DNA of 60,888 bases from Nevskia soli DSM 19509 (GTDB taxonomy: Bacteria > Pseudomonadota > Gammaproteobacteria > Nevskiales > Nevskiaceae): assembly GCF_000711955.1 (NCBI RefSeq), contig NZ_JONR01000032.1:1-60888 (forward strand). The letters run 5' to 3'. Positions within the stretch are counted from its first letter, which is position 1. Each line of letters opens with the position of its first letter. The translations under genes were made by a program, and so were the position numbers. The notes under the pieces are model-generated. The model worked only from the letters and a program-made list of their open reading frames with translations, had not been told where the DNA came from and ran no database searches. Positions 9,510 to 18,314 of this stretch are shown piece after piece.

Positions 9510-10286
9510 ATGCCCAAGTTCGCCGCGAACCTGACCATGCTGTTCAACGAGATCGACTTTCCCGAGCGCTTCGAGGCGGCGGCGAAAGCCGGCTTCAAGG
9601 GCGTGGAGTACCTGTTCCCGTACGCCTATCCCGCCGAGCAGCTGGCCGGCCTGCTGCAGCAGCACAAACTGAGCCAGGTGCTGCACAACCTGCCGGCCGG
9701 CGACTGGGCCAAGGGCGAGCGCGGCATCGCCTGCCAGCCGGAGCGCGTGGGTGAGTTCCAGGATGGCGTCGGCAAGGCCATCGGCTATGCCCGCACGCTC
9801 GGCTGCAAGCAGCTCAATTGCCTGGTGGGCATCGCGCCCCAGGGCGTATCCGCGGACAAGGTGCGCGCCACGGTGCTGGCCAATCTCAAGTTCGCGGCCC
9901 AGGCCCTCAAGGAAGCGGGTATCAAGCTGCTGATCGAACCGGTCAACACCTTCGACATTCCCGGCTTCTACCTCAATCGTACCGCGCAGGCGCTGGATTT
10001 CATCGCCGAAGTCGGTTCCGACAACCTGTACCTGCAATACGACATCTACCACATGCAGCGCATGGAGGGGGAGCTCGCCAACAGCATCAAGGCGCACCTG
10101 CCTCAGATCGCGCACCTGCAGCTCGCCGACAACCCCGGCCGCAATGAGCCCGGCACCGGCGAGATCAACTACGCGTTTCTGTTCAAGTTCATCGACCAGC
10201 TCGGCTACGACGGCTGGATCGGTTGCGAATACAAGCCCAGGACCACCACCACCGACGGCCTGGGCTGGCTCAAGTCCAGCCTCTGA
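9510..10286 (+). CDS. hyi: Hydroxypyruvate isomerase
   Basis: 258-residue xylose-isomerase-like TIM-barrel protein that interconverts hydroxypyruvate and tartronate semialdehyde. Family features seen: MPKFAANLTMLFNEIDFPERFEAA, GFKGVEYLFPYAY, NCLVGIAP, IEPVNTFDIPGF, QYDIYHMQRMEG, and the C-terminal GCEYKP. The conserved Glu, Asp and His metal/acid-base residues of these segments are intact. It lies 67 bp after gcl with AGGAGG upstream, in the usual gcl-hyi-glxR order. Confidence 0.94.
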   Translation: MPKFAANLTMLFNEIDFPERFEAAAKAGFKGVEYLFPYAYPAEQLAGLLQQHKLSQVLHNLPAGDWAKGERGIACQPERVGEFQDGVGKAIGYARTLGCKQLNCLVGIAPQGVSADKVRATVLANLKFAAQALKEAGIKLLIEPVNTFDIPGFYLNRTAQALDFIAEVGSDNLYLQYDIYHMQRMEGELANSIKAHLPQIAHLQLADNPGRNEPGTGEINYAFLFKFIDQLGYDGWIGCEYKPRTTTTDGLGWLKSSL

Positions 10287-10337
10287 AGCGTCCGCCAGTG
10301 ACGACGCAGCACCCGGTGCACACAAGGAGATATGAAG

Positions 10338-11231
10338 ATGGCTAAAGTTGGCTTCATCGGATTGGGAATCATGGGCGCGCCCATGGCAGGCCATCTGCGT
10401 GCGGGCGGCCACGAACTCTACGTCTACGACCTGAACCCGATTCCCAAGGACCTGCTGGAAAAGGGCGCCGTCGCCTGCGCCTCCGGCAAGCAGGTCACGG
10501 AGCAGGCGGAAATCATCGTCACCATGGTGCCGGATACCCCCCACGTCGAAGCGGCACTGTTCGGCAAGGGCGGCGTGGCGGAAGGCCTGAAGCCGGGCAA
10601 GATCGTGGTCGACATGAGCTCGATCTCGCCGATCGAGACCAAGAAGTTCGCCGAGCGGATCGGCCAGCTCGGTTGCCAGTACCTCGACGCGCCGGTTTCC
10701 GGCGGCGAAGTCGGCGCCAAGGCCGCCTCGCTGACCATCATGGTCGGCGGTCCCGAGGAAGCCTTCGCCAGGGTCAAGCCGCTGTTCGACCTGATGGGCA
10801 AGAACATCACCCTGGTCGGCGGCAACGGCGACGGCCAGACCTGCAAGGTGGCCAACCAGATCATCGTCGCCCTGACCATCGAAGCCGTCGGCGAGGCCCT
10901 GCTGTTCGCCTCCAAGGCCGGCGCCGATCCGGGCAAGGTGCGCCAGGCGCTGATGGGCGGCTTCGCCGCCTCGCGCATTCTGGAAGTCCATGGTGACCGC
11001 ATGGTCAAGCGCACCTTCGAGCCGGGCTTCCGCATCGAACTGCACCAGAAGGACCTCAACCTCGCGCTGCAGGGCGCCAAGGCGCTGGGTGTCTCGCTGC
11101 CCAATACCGCGACCTGCCAGGAACTGTTCAACTCCTGCGCCGCGCATGGCGGCTCCAAGTGGGATCACTCCGGCATGGTGCGCGCGCTGGAGATGATGGC
11201 CAACCACGAGATCGGCTCGAAAAAAGGGTAG
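10338..11231 (+). CDS. glxR: Tartronate-semialdehyde reductase
   Basis: 297-residue beta-hydroxyacid dehydrogenase reducing tartronate semialdehyde to D-glycerate. Rossmann motif GFIGLGIMGAPMAGHL at the N-terminus, substrate loop DAPVSGGEVGAKAASLTIMVGG, and catalytic Lys in GNGDGQTCKVANQ. There are two possible ATGs (10332 and 10338); the second is 8 bases from AAGGAG and gives the standard MAKVGFIG start. An intercistronic stem-loop follows it at 11255-11300. Confidence 0.94.
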   Translation: MAKVGFIGLGIMGAPMAGHLRAGGHELYVYDLNPIPKDLLEKGAVACASGKQVTEQAEIIVTMVPDTPHVEAALFGKGGVAEGLKPGKIVVDMSSISPIETKKFAERIGQLGCQYLDAPVSGGEVGAKAASLTIMVGGPEEAFARVKPLFDLMGKNITLVGGNGDGQTCKVANQIIVALTIEAVGEALLFASKAGADPGKVRQALMGGFAASRILEVHGDRMVKRTFEPGFRIELHQKDLNLALQGAKALGVSLPNTATCQELFNSCAAHGGSKWDHSGMVRALEMMANHEIGSKKG

Positions 11232-11254
11232 GCTGAAGGCCGGGAATGTGAAGA

Positions 11255-11300
11255 TCATCGCAACCCGGCCGCTTCCGGAAACCAGCCGGCGTTGCGATGA
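11255..11300 (+). other. Intercistronic stem-loop between glxR and ttuD
   Basis: TCATCGCAAC (11255-11264) pairs perfectly with GTTGCGATGA (11291-11300). Inside it CCGGC (11265-11269) pairs with GCCGG (11285-11289), with one bulged base. No T tract follows, so a strong terminator is unlikely; mRNA stabilisation or partial attenuation within the operon is more likely. Confidence 0.65.
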
Positions 11301-11344
11301 CCTGAGCGTCGCGCGCCGCCTGTTCCATTCTTCACGGGACCGAC

Positions 11345-12649
11345 ATGCCAGCACCGCATGACCTGCTGCGACAGCTATTCGACGCCGCCATCGCCGCGGC
11401 GATGCCGGACAAGTGCATCCCGCAGCACCTGCCGGCGCCGCCGAAGGGCCGCCTGATCGTCATCGGCGCCGGCAAGGCCTCGGCGGCGATGGCGCGGGCG
11501 GTGGAGAAGAACTGGCCGGGCAAGTTGTCCGGACTGGTGGTGACCCGCTACGGCTACGCCGTGCCCTGCGAGCACATCGAAATCGTCGAGTCGGCCCACC
11601 CGGTGCCGGACGCGGCCGGCGAGACCGCCGCGCGGCGCATGCTGGAGCTGGTGCGGGGCCTGTCGCCGGACGACCTGGTGCTGTGCCTGATTTCCGGCGG
11701 CGGCTCCTCGCTGCTGCCCTTGCCGCTGCCCGGCCTGACGCTGGAGGACAAGCAGTCGGTCAGCCGCGCCCTGCTCAAGTCGGGCGCCAGCATCAGCGAG
11801 ATGAATTGCGTGCGGCGCCACCTGTCCGCCATCAAGGGCGGGCGGCTGGCCGCGGCCTGCCATCCGGCGCAGGTGCTGACCTTGCTAATTTCGGATGTGC
11901 CCGGGGACAATCCCATCGACATCGCCTCGGGGCCGACCACGGCCGACCCTACCACTTGCGCCGACGCCCTGGAAATCATCCGGCGCTACGGCATCGAGGT
12001 GCCGGCGGCGGTGCTGAAGATTCTCGAAAGCGGGCAGGGTGAGAGCATCAAGCCCGGCGATGCGCGGCTGTCGCGCGCTACCACGCGCCTGATCGCCACG
12101 CCGCAGATGGCGCTCGAAGCCGCCGCCGCCGTGGCGCATGCTGCAGGCGTGCCTGCGCTGCTGCTCGGCGACAGCCTGGAAGGCGAAGCGCGCGACGTCG
12201 GCAAGGTGATGGCCGGCATCGCCCGCTCGGTGGCGCAGCATGGCCATCCGCACGCGGTGCCCTGCGTGCTGCTGTCCGGCGGCGAGACCACGGTGACGGT
12301 GCGCGGCAACGGCCGCGGCGGCCGCAATGTCGAGTTCCTGCTGGCGCTGGGCATCGCGCTCGATGGCCATCCCGGCATCTGGGCCATCGCCGGCGACACC
12401 GACGGCGTCGACGGCGCCGAGGAGCGCGCCGGCGCGCTGCTGGCGCCGGACACCCTGGCGCGCGCCCTGGCGCAGGGCATCAATCCCAAGGACAGCCTGG
12501 CCGACAACGATGGCCACGGTTTCTTCACGGCGTTGGACGACTCGGTGGTGACGGGACCGACGCTGACCAATGTCAACGATTTCCGAGCAATCCTGATCAC
12601 TGCGGAGGCGGCCCCGGGGCCGACACACAAAGATGCGCCGACAACGTAA
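11345..12649 (+). CDS. ttuD: Glycerate 2-kinase (GckA/TtuD, MOFRL family)
   Basis: 434-residue class II glycerate kinase forming 2-phosphoglycerate from D-glycerate. N-terminal domain with IVIGAGKASAAMARAVE, ISGGGSSLLPLPLPGLTLEDK and MNCVRRHLSAIKGGRLA; C-terminal MOFRL domain with LLSGGETTVTVRGNGRGGRNVEFLLALG and IAGDTDGVDG. The product enters glycolysis below triose phosphates. Its 3' end overlaps the start of pyk by 17 bp, so the two are translationally linked. Confidence 0.92.
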   Translation: MPAPHDLLRQLFDAAIAAAMPDKCIPQHLPAPPKGRLIVIGAGKASAAMARAVEKNWPGKLSGLVVTRYGYAVPCEHIEIVESAHPVPDAAGETAARRMLELVRGLSPDDLVLCLISGGGSSLLPLPLPGLTLEDKQSVSRALLKSGASISEMNCVRRHLSAIKGGRLAAACHPAQVLTLLISDVPGDNPIDIASGPTTADPTTCADALEIIRRYGIEVPAAVLKILESGQGESIKPGDARLSRATTRLIATPQMALEAAAAVAHAAGVPALLLGDSLEGEARDVGKVMAGIARSVAQHGHPHAVPCVLLSGGETTVTVRGNGRGGRNVEFLLALGIALDGHPGIWAIAGDTDGVDGAEERAGALLAPDTLARALAQGINPKDSLADNDGHGFFTALDDSVVTGPTLTNVNDFRAILITAEAAPGPTHKDAPTT

Positions 12650-14045
12650 CGCCAAGATCGTCGCCACGCTCGGGCCGGCCAGCGCCACGGTGCCCATCAT
12701 CCGCGCGCTGTTCGACGCGGGCGTGGACATGTTCCGTCTCAATTTCAGTCACGGCAACCATGAGCAGCACCAGGAGCGGCTGACCATGATTCGCGAGGTG
12801 GAGCGCAGCGTCGGCCGTCCCATCGGCGTGCTGATGGACCTGCAGGGGCCGAAGCTGCGCGTCGGCACCTTCGCCAACGGGCCGGTGATGCTGGCCACCG
12901 GTGCGCACTTCCGTCTCGACCTGGACCGCACGCCCGGCGACGGCAACCGCGTCAGCCTGCCGCATCCGGAAATCTTCGCCGCGCTCAGGCCGGGCACCGA
13001 TCTGCTGCTCGACGACGGCAAGATCCGGCTGCATGTCACGCGCTGCGGCAGCGACTTCGCGCAGACCGAGGTGGCGGTCGGTGGCCAATTGTCGGAGCGC
13101 AAGGGCGTCAACGTGCCGCACGTGGTGCTGCCGCTGTCGGCATTGACCGAGAAGGATCGCCGCGACCTCGAGTTCGGCCTGGAGCTGGGTGTGGACTGGC
13201 TGGCGCTGTCCTTCGTGCAGCGCCCCGAGGACATCGACGAGGCGCGCGAACTGACCCGGGGCCGCGCGCAGATCATGGTCAAGCTGGAAAAGCCCGCCGC
13301 GGTGCAGCGGCTGGACGAAATCATTGCCAGGTCGGACGCGATCATGGTGGCGCGCGGCGACCTCGGCGTGGAACTGCCGGCCGAACAGGTGCCGGCGATC
13401 CAGAAGCGCACCATCCGCAGCTGCCGCGCCGCCGGCAAGCCGGTGATCGTCGCCACCCAGATGCTGGAGTCGATGGTGGGCTCGCCGGTACCGACGCGGG
13501 CCGAGGCCTCGGACGTGGCCACCGCCATCTACGACGGTGCCGATTCCGTCATGCTCTCCGCCGAATCCGCCAGCGGCAAATTTCCGGTGGAAGCGGTGCA
13601 GATGATGAATCGCATCATCCAGCAGGTGGAGCGGGACCCGACCTACCGCCAGCTGATCGATACCTCGCACACGCCGCCCCGGCCCACCCAGGCCGATGCC
13701 ATCTGCAATGCCATGCGCCATGTGACCAGCCTGATGCATCCGGCGGCGATCGTGACCTACACCAGTTCCGGCCATACCAGCCTGCGCGCCGCGCGCGAAC
13801 GTCCCGAGGCGCCGATCCTGAGCATGACGCCGGCGATCGGCACGGCGCGGCGGCTGGCGTTCGTGTGGGGTGTGCACTCGGTGCATACCCATGAAGTGGC
13901 CGACGTGCCGGAGATGGTGGAGTACGCCACCCAGACGGCACTGAGCGAAGGTTTCGCCAAGAGCAAGGACATCATCGTCATCGTCGCCGGCATGCCCTTC
14001 GCTACGGCTGGCACCACCAACCTGCTGCGCATCGCGCAGATCTGA
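12633..14045 (+). CDS. pyk: Pyruvate kinase
   Basis: 470-residue enzyme making pyruvate and ATP from PEP. Motifs: KIVATLGPAS, FRLNFSHGNH, DLQGPKLRVG, the active-site stretch IMVKLEKPAAVQ, MVARGDLGVELP, and the K/Mg site ATQMLESM. It starts inside the end of ttuD. Its place in the glycerate operon suggests a paralogue used to draw pyruvate from oxalate-derived PEP, next to a PEP carboxylase elsewhere in the island. Confidence 0.95.
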   Translation: MRRQRNAKIVATLGPASATVPIIRALFDAGVDMFRLNFSHGNHEQHQERLTMIREVERSVGRPIGVLMDLQGPKLRVGTFANGPVMLATGAHFRLDLDRTPGDGNRVSLPHPEIFAALRPGTDLLLDDGKIRLHVTRCGSDFAQTEVAVGGQLSERKGVNVPHVVLPLSALTEKDRRDLEFGLELGVDWLALSFVQRPEDIDEARELTRGRAQIMVKLEKPAAVQRLDEIIARSDAIMVARGDLGVELPAEQVPAIQKRTIRSCRAAGKPVIVATQMLESMVGSPVPTRAEASDVATAIYDGADSVMLSAESASGKFPVEAVQMMNRIIQQVERDPTYRQLIDTSHTPPRPTQADAICNAMRHVTSLMHPAAIVTYTSSGHTSLRAARERPEAPILSMTPAIGTARRLAFVWGVHSVHTHEVADVPEMVEYATQTALSEGFAKSKDIIVIVAGMPFATAGTTNLLRIAQI

Positions 14046-14086
14046 GCCGCAGCGGCCGGCGGCGTCGGCGAATCCGGAGGCAGCTC

Positions 14087-14458
14087 ATGCAACGCATCAG
14101 GATTTCCTGGCCCAAGGGTGAACTGACCGCGGTACTGGCGGATACGCCGACCGCGCGCAAGCTGGTCGCCGCGTTGCCCTGCAGCTCCCGGGCGCAAACC
14201 TGGGGCGAAGAGGTCTACTTCAGCCTGCCGGTGGATGCGACGCTGGAAGCGGATGCCGTCCAGGTGGTCGATCCCGGCACGGTCTGCTTCTGGGTCGAGG
14301 GCTCATCGTTGGCCTTGCCCTACGGTCCGACCCCGGCGTCGCGCGGCAGTGAATGCCGGCTGGTCAGCAGGGTCAATGTTCTCGGCAAGCTGGAAGGCGA
14401 CCCACGCCAACTGGCCAAGGTGGCGGATGGGGTTACCATGCACCTCAGCCTGCTTTGA
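14087..14458 (+). CDS. Cyclophilin-like fold protein (TM1367/DUF369-type)
   Basis: 123-residue all-beta protein. WGEEVYFSLPV, DPGTVCFWVEGSSLALPYGPTP and ECRLVSRVNVLGKLEGD match the small cyclophilin-like family of unknown function. It lacks evident peptidyl-prolyl isomerase active-site residues. GGAGG lies before the ATG, and it follows pyk by 41 bp in the same direction, probably at the tail of the glycerate operon. Role unknown. Confidence 0.75.
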   Translation: MQRIRISWPKGELTAVLADTPTARKLVAALPCSSRAQTWGEEVYFSLPVDATLEADAVQVVDPGTVCFWVEGSSLALPYGPTPASRGSECRLVSRVNVLGKLEGDPRQLAKVADGVTMHLSLL

Positions 14459-14473
14459 ATTGCGGAGATTGCC

Positions 14474-15469
14474 GTGACCTTGCCGAAGAACATGAGAGCC
14501 GTGGAAATCGCCGTCCCCGGCGGCCCCGAAGGCCTCAAGCCGACCATACGCCCCGTGCCGGAGTTGCGTCCGGGCGAGGTGCTGATCCGGGTCGCCGCCG
14601 CCGGCGTCAACGGGCCCGACCTGGTGCAGCGGCGCGGCAGCTATCCGCCGCCGCCGGGCGCTTCAGACCTGCCCGGCCTGGAAGTGGCGGGCACCATCGC
14701 CGCCGTGGCCGGAGGCGTGACGTCGCTCAAGGTCGGCGACGAGGTTTGCGCCCTGCTTACCGGTGGCGGCTATGCCGAATACTGCGCCACACCCGCCGGC
14801 CTGTGCCTGCCGGTGCCGAAAGGGCTGGACCTGGTGCAGGCCGCCTCGCTGCCGGAGACCTATTTCACGGTGTGGTCCAACGTCATGGATCGCGGCCGCC
14901 TCGCGGCGGGTGAAACCCTGCTGGTGCAGGGTGGCGGCTCCGGTATCGGTGTGGCGGCGATCCAGATGGCCAAGGCTTTCGGCAACCGCGTGCTGGTGAC
15001 GGCGGGCTCCGCCGAAAAATGCGCGGCCTGCGAGAAGCTCGGCGCCGACAAGGCGATCAATTACCGCAACGAGGACTTCGTCGAAGCGGCGCGGCAGTTC
15101 ACCGACAACAAGGGCGTCGACGTAATCCTTGACATGGTTGCCGGCGACTATGTCGCCCGCGAGCTCAAGCTGCTCGCCCCGGATGGCCGACTGGTGATCA
15201 TCGCCCTGCTCGGTGGCGCCAAGGGCACGGTGGATTTCTCGGCGGTGATGCTGAAGCGACTGACGGTGACCGGCTCGACCCTGCGCCCGCGCCCGGTGGA
15301 GTTCAAGGCGGCCATCGCTCAGAACCTGAAGAGCAAGGTGTGGCCGCTGATCGAGGCGGGGAAGATCAAGCCGGTCATTCACTCCACTTTCGCATTGGCG
15401 GATGCCGCCAAGGCGCATACGCTGATGGAGAGCGGCGGCCACATCGGCAAGGTTGTATTGATCCCCTGA
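14474..15469 (+). CDS. NAD(P)H quinone oxidoreductase (zinc-free MDR, PIG3-like)
   Basis: 331-residue medium-chain dehydrogenase/reductase. It has AAAGVNGPDLVQRRGSYPPPPG, GLEVAGTIAAVAGGV, the nucleotide motif VQGGGSGIGVAAIQMAK, and a C-terminal GHIGKVVL. No catalytic or structural zinc cysteines are seen. Start is GTG at 14474, six bases after GGAG and 15 bp after the cyclophilin-like gene. Substrate is unknown; quinones or reactive carbonyls are typical for PIG3-like members. Confidence 0.85.
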   Translation: MTLPKNMRAVEIAVPGGPEGLKPTIRPVPELRPGEVLIRVAAAGVNGPDLVQRRGSYPPPPGASDLPGLEVAGTIAAVAGGVTSLKVGDEVCALLTGGGYAEYCATPAGLCLPVPKGLDLVQAASLPETYFTVWSNVMDRGRLAAGETLLVQGGGSGIGVAAIQMAKAFGNRVLVTAGSAEKCAACEKLGADKAINYRNEDFVEAARQFTDNKGVDVILDMVAGDYVARELKLLAPDGRLVIIALLGGAKGTVDFSAVMLKRLTVTGSTLRPRPVEFKAAIAQNLKSKVWPLIEAGKIKPVIHSTFALADAAKAHTLMESGGHIGKVVLIP

Positions 15470-15492
15470 GGTCAGTTCCCCGGGGACGGATA

Positions 15493-15516
15493 ACGCCGCT
15501 CCCGGCGGAGCGGCGT
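15493..15516. terminator. GC hairpin between convergent genes (possible terminator)
   Basis: ACGCCGCTC (15493-15501), loop CCGGCG, GAGCGGCGT (15508-15516). It lies between the stop codons of the quinone oxidoreductase and the FAH gene. There is no T tract, so intrinsic termination would be weak. Confidence 0.5.
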
Positions 15517-15527
15517 CAATCCACTCT

Positions 15528-16307
15528 CTAGCCGGCGGCGCCCAGCGTGTTCGACAGCGAGCCGATGCCCTCGATGAACACTTCCACCGTGGAGCCGTCC
15601 TTGATCGAGCCGATGCCGATCGAGGTGCCGCAGGCGATGACGTCTCCGGGCAGCAGCGTCATGTCGTGCGAAATCATGCTCACCTGCTGCTCCGGGCTGA
15701 AGATCATGTCGGACAGCGGGTAGTTCTGCCGCTCGACGCCGTCCAGCCGGGTGATGACGTGCGCCTGCTTCCAGTCCAGTTGCGTGGCGATCGCCGGGCC
15801 GATGCAGCTGAAGGTGTCGAAGCCCTTGGAGCGGCACCACTGCGCGAAGTTGGGATCCTCGTTGAGCAGTTCGCCGGCGGTGACGTCGTTGATGCAGGTA
15901 TAGCCGAAGATGCAGTCGGCGGCCTGTTCCAGCGGCACGTTGCGGCAGGTCTTGCCGATGACGATGGCGAGTTCGCCCTCGTAGGCGATCTTGCCGGCGT
16001 AATCCTTGGGACGGACGATGGGATCGCCGGGGCCCGACAGCGAGGTCGAAGGCTTGATCAGGAACAGGGGGTGCGTGGGCGCCGCCTTGCCGAGCTTGGC
16101 GCCGAGCGCCCGGAAATTGTTCCATAGCGCCACCACCTTGCTCGGTGCGCAGGGACTCAGCAGCGATACATCCGACAGCGGGAAGGCCGGGCCGGCCGGC
16201 AGCGGCGTGCCCCAGGGATCGCCGCTGTATTCGGTGACCTGGCCCTGCTCGAGGATGCCGAAGCCGATGGCCCCGTTGCCGTGTTTGAAGCGTATCCAGT
16301 GTTTCAC
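15528..16307 (-). CDS. Fumarylacetoacetate hydrolase (FAH) family protein
   Basis: 259-residue member of the FAH superfamily, which hydrolyses or decarboxylates 2-oxo acids using a divalent metal. Core motifs present: LWNNFRALGAKLGK, FLIKPSTSLSGPGDPI, the metal-binding YEGELAIVIGK, GYTCINDVTAGELLNED, and LLPGDVIACGTSIGIGSI. It starts with GTG at 16307, downstream of the CRP/FNR regulator on the same strand. The substrate cannot be told from sequence. An oxaloacetate or acylpyruvate activity would fit an oxalate island, but that is inference. Confidence 0.88.
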   Translation of the reverse strand: MKHWIRFKHGNGAIGFGILEQGQVTEYSGDPWGTPLPAGPAFPLSDVSLLSPCAPSKVVALWNNFRALGAKLGKAAPTHPLFLIKPSTSLSGPGDPIVRPKDYAGKIAYEGELAIVIGKTCRNVPLEQAADCIFGYTCINDVTAGELLNEDPNFAQWCRSKGFDTFSCIGPAIATQLDWKQAHVITRLDGVERQNYPLSDMIFSPEQQVSMISHDMTLLPGDVIACGTSIGIGSIKDGSTVEVFIEGIGSLSNTLGAAG

Positions 16308-16463
16308 GATAGTCCGCTCTTCGGGAGGCCGGGAGTCCGGCGTTGGATTGCTGCGGTGATGTTCCAGAACGCGGGGCTCGCGCCGCCTGGGTTCTGTTTA
16401 TCGGGTGCGCTGTTTCAAAAGACCTTGTGAAGCGCGTTGCAATTTGACCGGAATGATGTTGCT

Positions 16464-17093
16464 TCAGATCTTGCCCTGGTGCTTCAGCCGGCTCAGGGTT
16501 TCGGCCGAGATGTTGAGGTAGGACGCCATCTCCTTTTTCGGGATGTTGTCGAACAGGTCGGCGTGCTTGCGCAGGAAGCGATGCACCCGTCCGGGGGCGT
16601 CGAGCAGGTGCAGGGTGATGGTGTGCGCCATGATGTCGCTCATCACCAGCATCACCTCGTACTCGAACGCCTGCTTCAGCGGCAGGTGATGGTCGATGAA
16701 GGCCGCCCACTCCGGCAGCGGCAGCTTGACCACGCGCGCCTTGGTCACGCTGACGATGCTGTACGGCGTCTGGTTCTTCAGGCGCCAGGCGGCATAGCTC
16801 GTCTCCATGTCGTGCTTGCCGGCAAAGCGCAGGATCATTTCCTTGGCCTGCGGATTGGTCACGACGCGCTTGAGGATGCCATCGAGGATGAAATACTGCT
16901 CCATCTCGTAGACGCCCTGGTGCAGCAGAAGGTCGCCCTTGTTGCAGTCGACCACCACCAGGTGCCGCTCCAGTTCGGCGGTCTCGGCCTCGCTCATGTT
17001 CTTCAGCACGACGTTCTGCCGCAGCTGGCGCAGAATCGAGTTCCTGTCCGGATGGTCGTGCACCCGATCATGGTGCTTTTCTGGCTGCGACAT
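16464..17093 (-). CDS. CRP/FNR-family transcriptional regulator, candidate oxalate regulator
   Basis: 209 residues. A cyclic-nucleotide-binding-like beta-roll covers about 25-120 (VVVDCNKGDLLLHQGVYEMEQYFILDGILKRV...), then a dimer helix, then a C-terminal HTH whose recognition helix is AETLSRLKHQGKI. The E-T-x-S-R spacing is that of FNR-type proteins, which read TTGA half-sites. The FNR cysteine cluster is absent; there is one Cys in the beta-roll. The N-terminus is His-rich (HHDRVHDHPDR), so a metal, haem or small-molecule signal is possible. The protein ends unusually soon after the recognition helix. Start at 17093 is chosen by family length, without a clear ribosome-binding site. Confidence 0.88.
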   Translation of the reverse strand: MSQPEKHHDRVHDHPDRNSILRQLRQNVVLKNMSEAETAELERHLVVVDCNKGDLLLHQGVYEMEQYFILDGILKRVVTNPQAKEMILRFAGKHDMETSYAAWRLKNQTPYSIVSVTKARVVKLPLPEWAAFIDHHLPLKQAFEYEVMLVMSDIMAHTITLHLLDAPGRVHRFLRKHADLFDNIPKKEMASYLNISAETLSRLKHQGKI

Positions 17094-17141
17094 GGAGGAG
17101 GGTGGGCGGCTCTGTGTGAAGGCCCAAGCATGCGTTGAAAG

Positions 17142-17155
17142 TCCACCGTGGTCAA
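17142..17155. promoter_or_regulatory. Degenerate CRP/FNR-type box upstream of the regulator gene
   Basis: TCCACCGTGGTCAA: right half perfect, left half with two mismatches. It lies about 50 bp before the regulator's ATG (17093). No good -10 was found at the 30-bp distance used elsewhere, so autorepression or weak binding is more likely than class II activation. Confidence 0.4.
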
Positions 17156-17180
17156 TCACTTAGACGCGCTCCTTGGTCGA

Positions 17181-17195
17181 CGGGCGGTCCGCCCG
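17181..17195. repeat. Palindrome between panE-like gene and regulator
   Basis: CGGGCGG-T-CCGCCCG forms 7-bp arms around one base in the gap between the panE-like stop (17286) and the regulator start (17093). No T tract. The remainder of the gap is GC-rich and holds no gene. Confidence 0.4.
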
Positions 17196-17285
17196 GAAAT
17201 CCTTGCCCGGCGCCGCTGCGCCGCCGCCGCGGCCTGTTCCCGGATCCCTGCCGCGCCTGCCGCGCGGGCGCGGGACCGTCCTTCC

Positions 17286-18314
17286 CTATGCCGCGCTGGC
17301 ACCCTTGGGTTGGGCCGCCAGCTCCCGCGCCTGCCGCTCCTCGGCAATGGTCCTGGCGAGGAGCTTGGTCAGGGCGTAGACGCTGTCGATATGCGGCGTC
17401 GGCGTCCTGGTCAGTTGCCCGAGTTCCGCCACGGATCCGACCAGCGCATCCACTTCCAGGTCGCGCTGGGCCTCGACGTCGGCGAGCATGGAAGTCTTGT
17501 GCTTTCCGACCTTCTCCGCCCCGGCGATGCGCTTTTCCAGCGGCACGCGGAAGGTCACGCCGAGCTTGCCGGCGATGGTCTGCGCCTCGGTCATCATCGC
17601 CGCGGCCAGCTGGCGCGTCAGCGGGTACTGGCAGATATCGACCAGGGTGGCGCGGGCCAGGGCGCTGATCGGGTTGAAGGTGAGGTTGCCCCACAGCTTC
17701 AGCCAGATCTCGCCGCGGATGTCGTCGAGCACCGGCGATTTGAATCCCGCCTTGGTGAAGCAGTCGGCGATCCGCTGCACGCGCTCGCTGGTCGAGCCGT
17801 CCAGTTCGCCCACCGGAAAGCGGTCGCCCTCGATGTGCTTCACCACGCCCGGCTTGAGCAATTCGGAGGCGGGGTAGACCACGCAGCCGATGATCCGCTC
17901 GCCAGGGATCTTCTCGCTGAGCGTGCCCGTCGGATCGACCGCGTTGACGCGGCTCCCGGCCAATTCGCCGCCATGCTTGTGGAAATACCAGTAGGGAATG
18001 CCGTTCTGCATGGTGACGACGACGGTGTCCGGCCCGAACAGCTTGGGCACGTCGTCGGCCACGGCCTCCACCTGGTGGGCCTTCATCGCCAGGATCACCA
18101 GATCCTGAGGGCCAGCCGCCGCGTAATCGCTGGTGGCCTTGACGTTGCGGGCGACATGCTCCGTATCGTCGTTCATGATCAGCTTCATGCCGTTCTGGCG
18201 GATGGCCGTCAGATTGGCGCCACGCACGATGAACGTCACGTCCTCGCCGGCGAGCGCCAGCTTCACGCCCACATAGCCGCCGATGGCGCCCGCACCGATG
18301 ATTGCGATCTTCAT
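17286..18314 (-). CDS. Ketopantoate reductase (PanE/ApbA) family dehydrogenase
   Basis: 342 residues. N-terminal Rossmann fold MKIAIIGAGAIGGYVGVKLA, followed by DLVILAMKAHQ, VVTMQNGIPYWYF (family KNG/QNG motif) and a C-terminal helical domain with the family Lys/Asn-containing stretch KLWGNLTFNPISALA. The family reduces 2-oxo acids; true PanE makes pantoate for CoA. AGGAG lies before the ATG at 18314. It has its own oxalate-type activator box (18597-18610), so the physiological substrate may instead be a C2-C3 oxo acid. The regulator and FAH genes follow on the same strand. Confidence 0.85.
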   Translation of the reverse strand: MKIAIIGAGAIGGYVGVKLALAGEDVTFIVRGANLTAIRQNGMKLIMNDDTEHVARNVKATSDYAAAGPQDLVILAMKAHQVEAVADDVPKLFGPDTVVVTMQNGIPYWYFHKHGGELAGSRVNAVDPTGTLSEKIPGERIIGCVVYPASELLKPGVVKHIEGDRFPVGELDGSTSERVQRIADCFTKAGFKSPVLDDIRGEIWLKLWGNLTFNPISALARATLVDICQYPLTRQLAAAMMTEAQTIAGKLGVTFRVPLEKRIAGAEKVGKHKTSMLADVEAQRDLEVDALVGSVAELGQLTRTPTPHIDSVYALTKLLARTIAEERQARELAAQPKGASAA

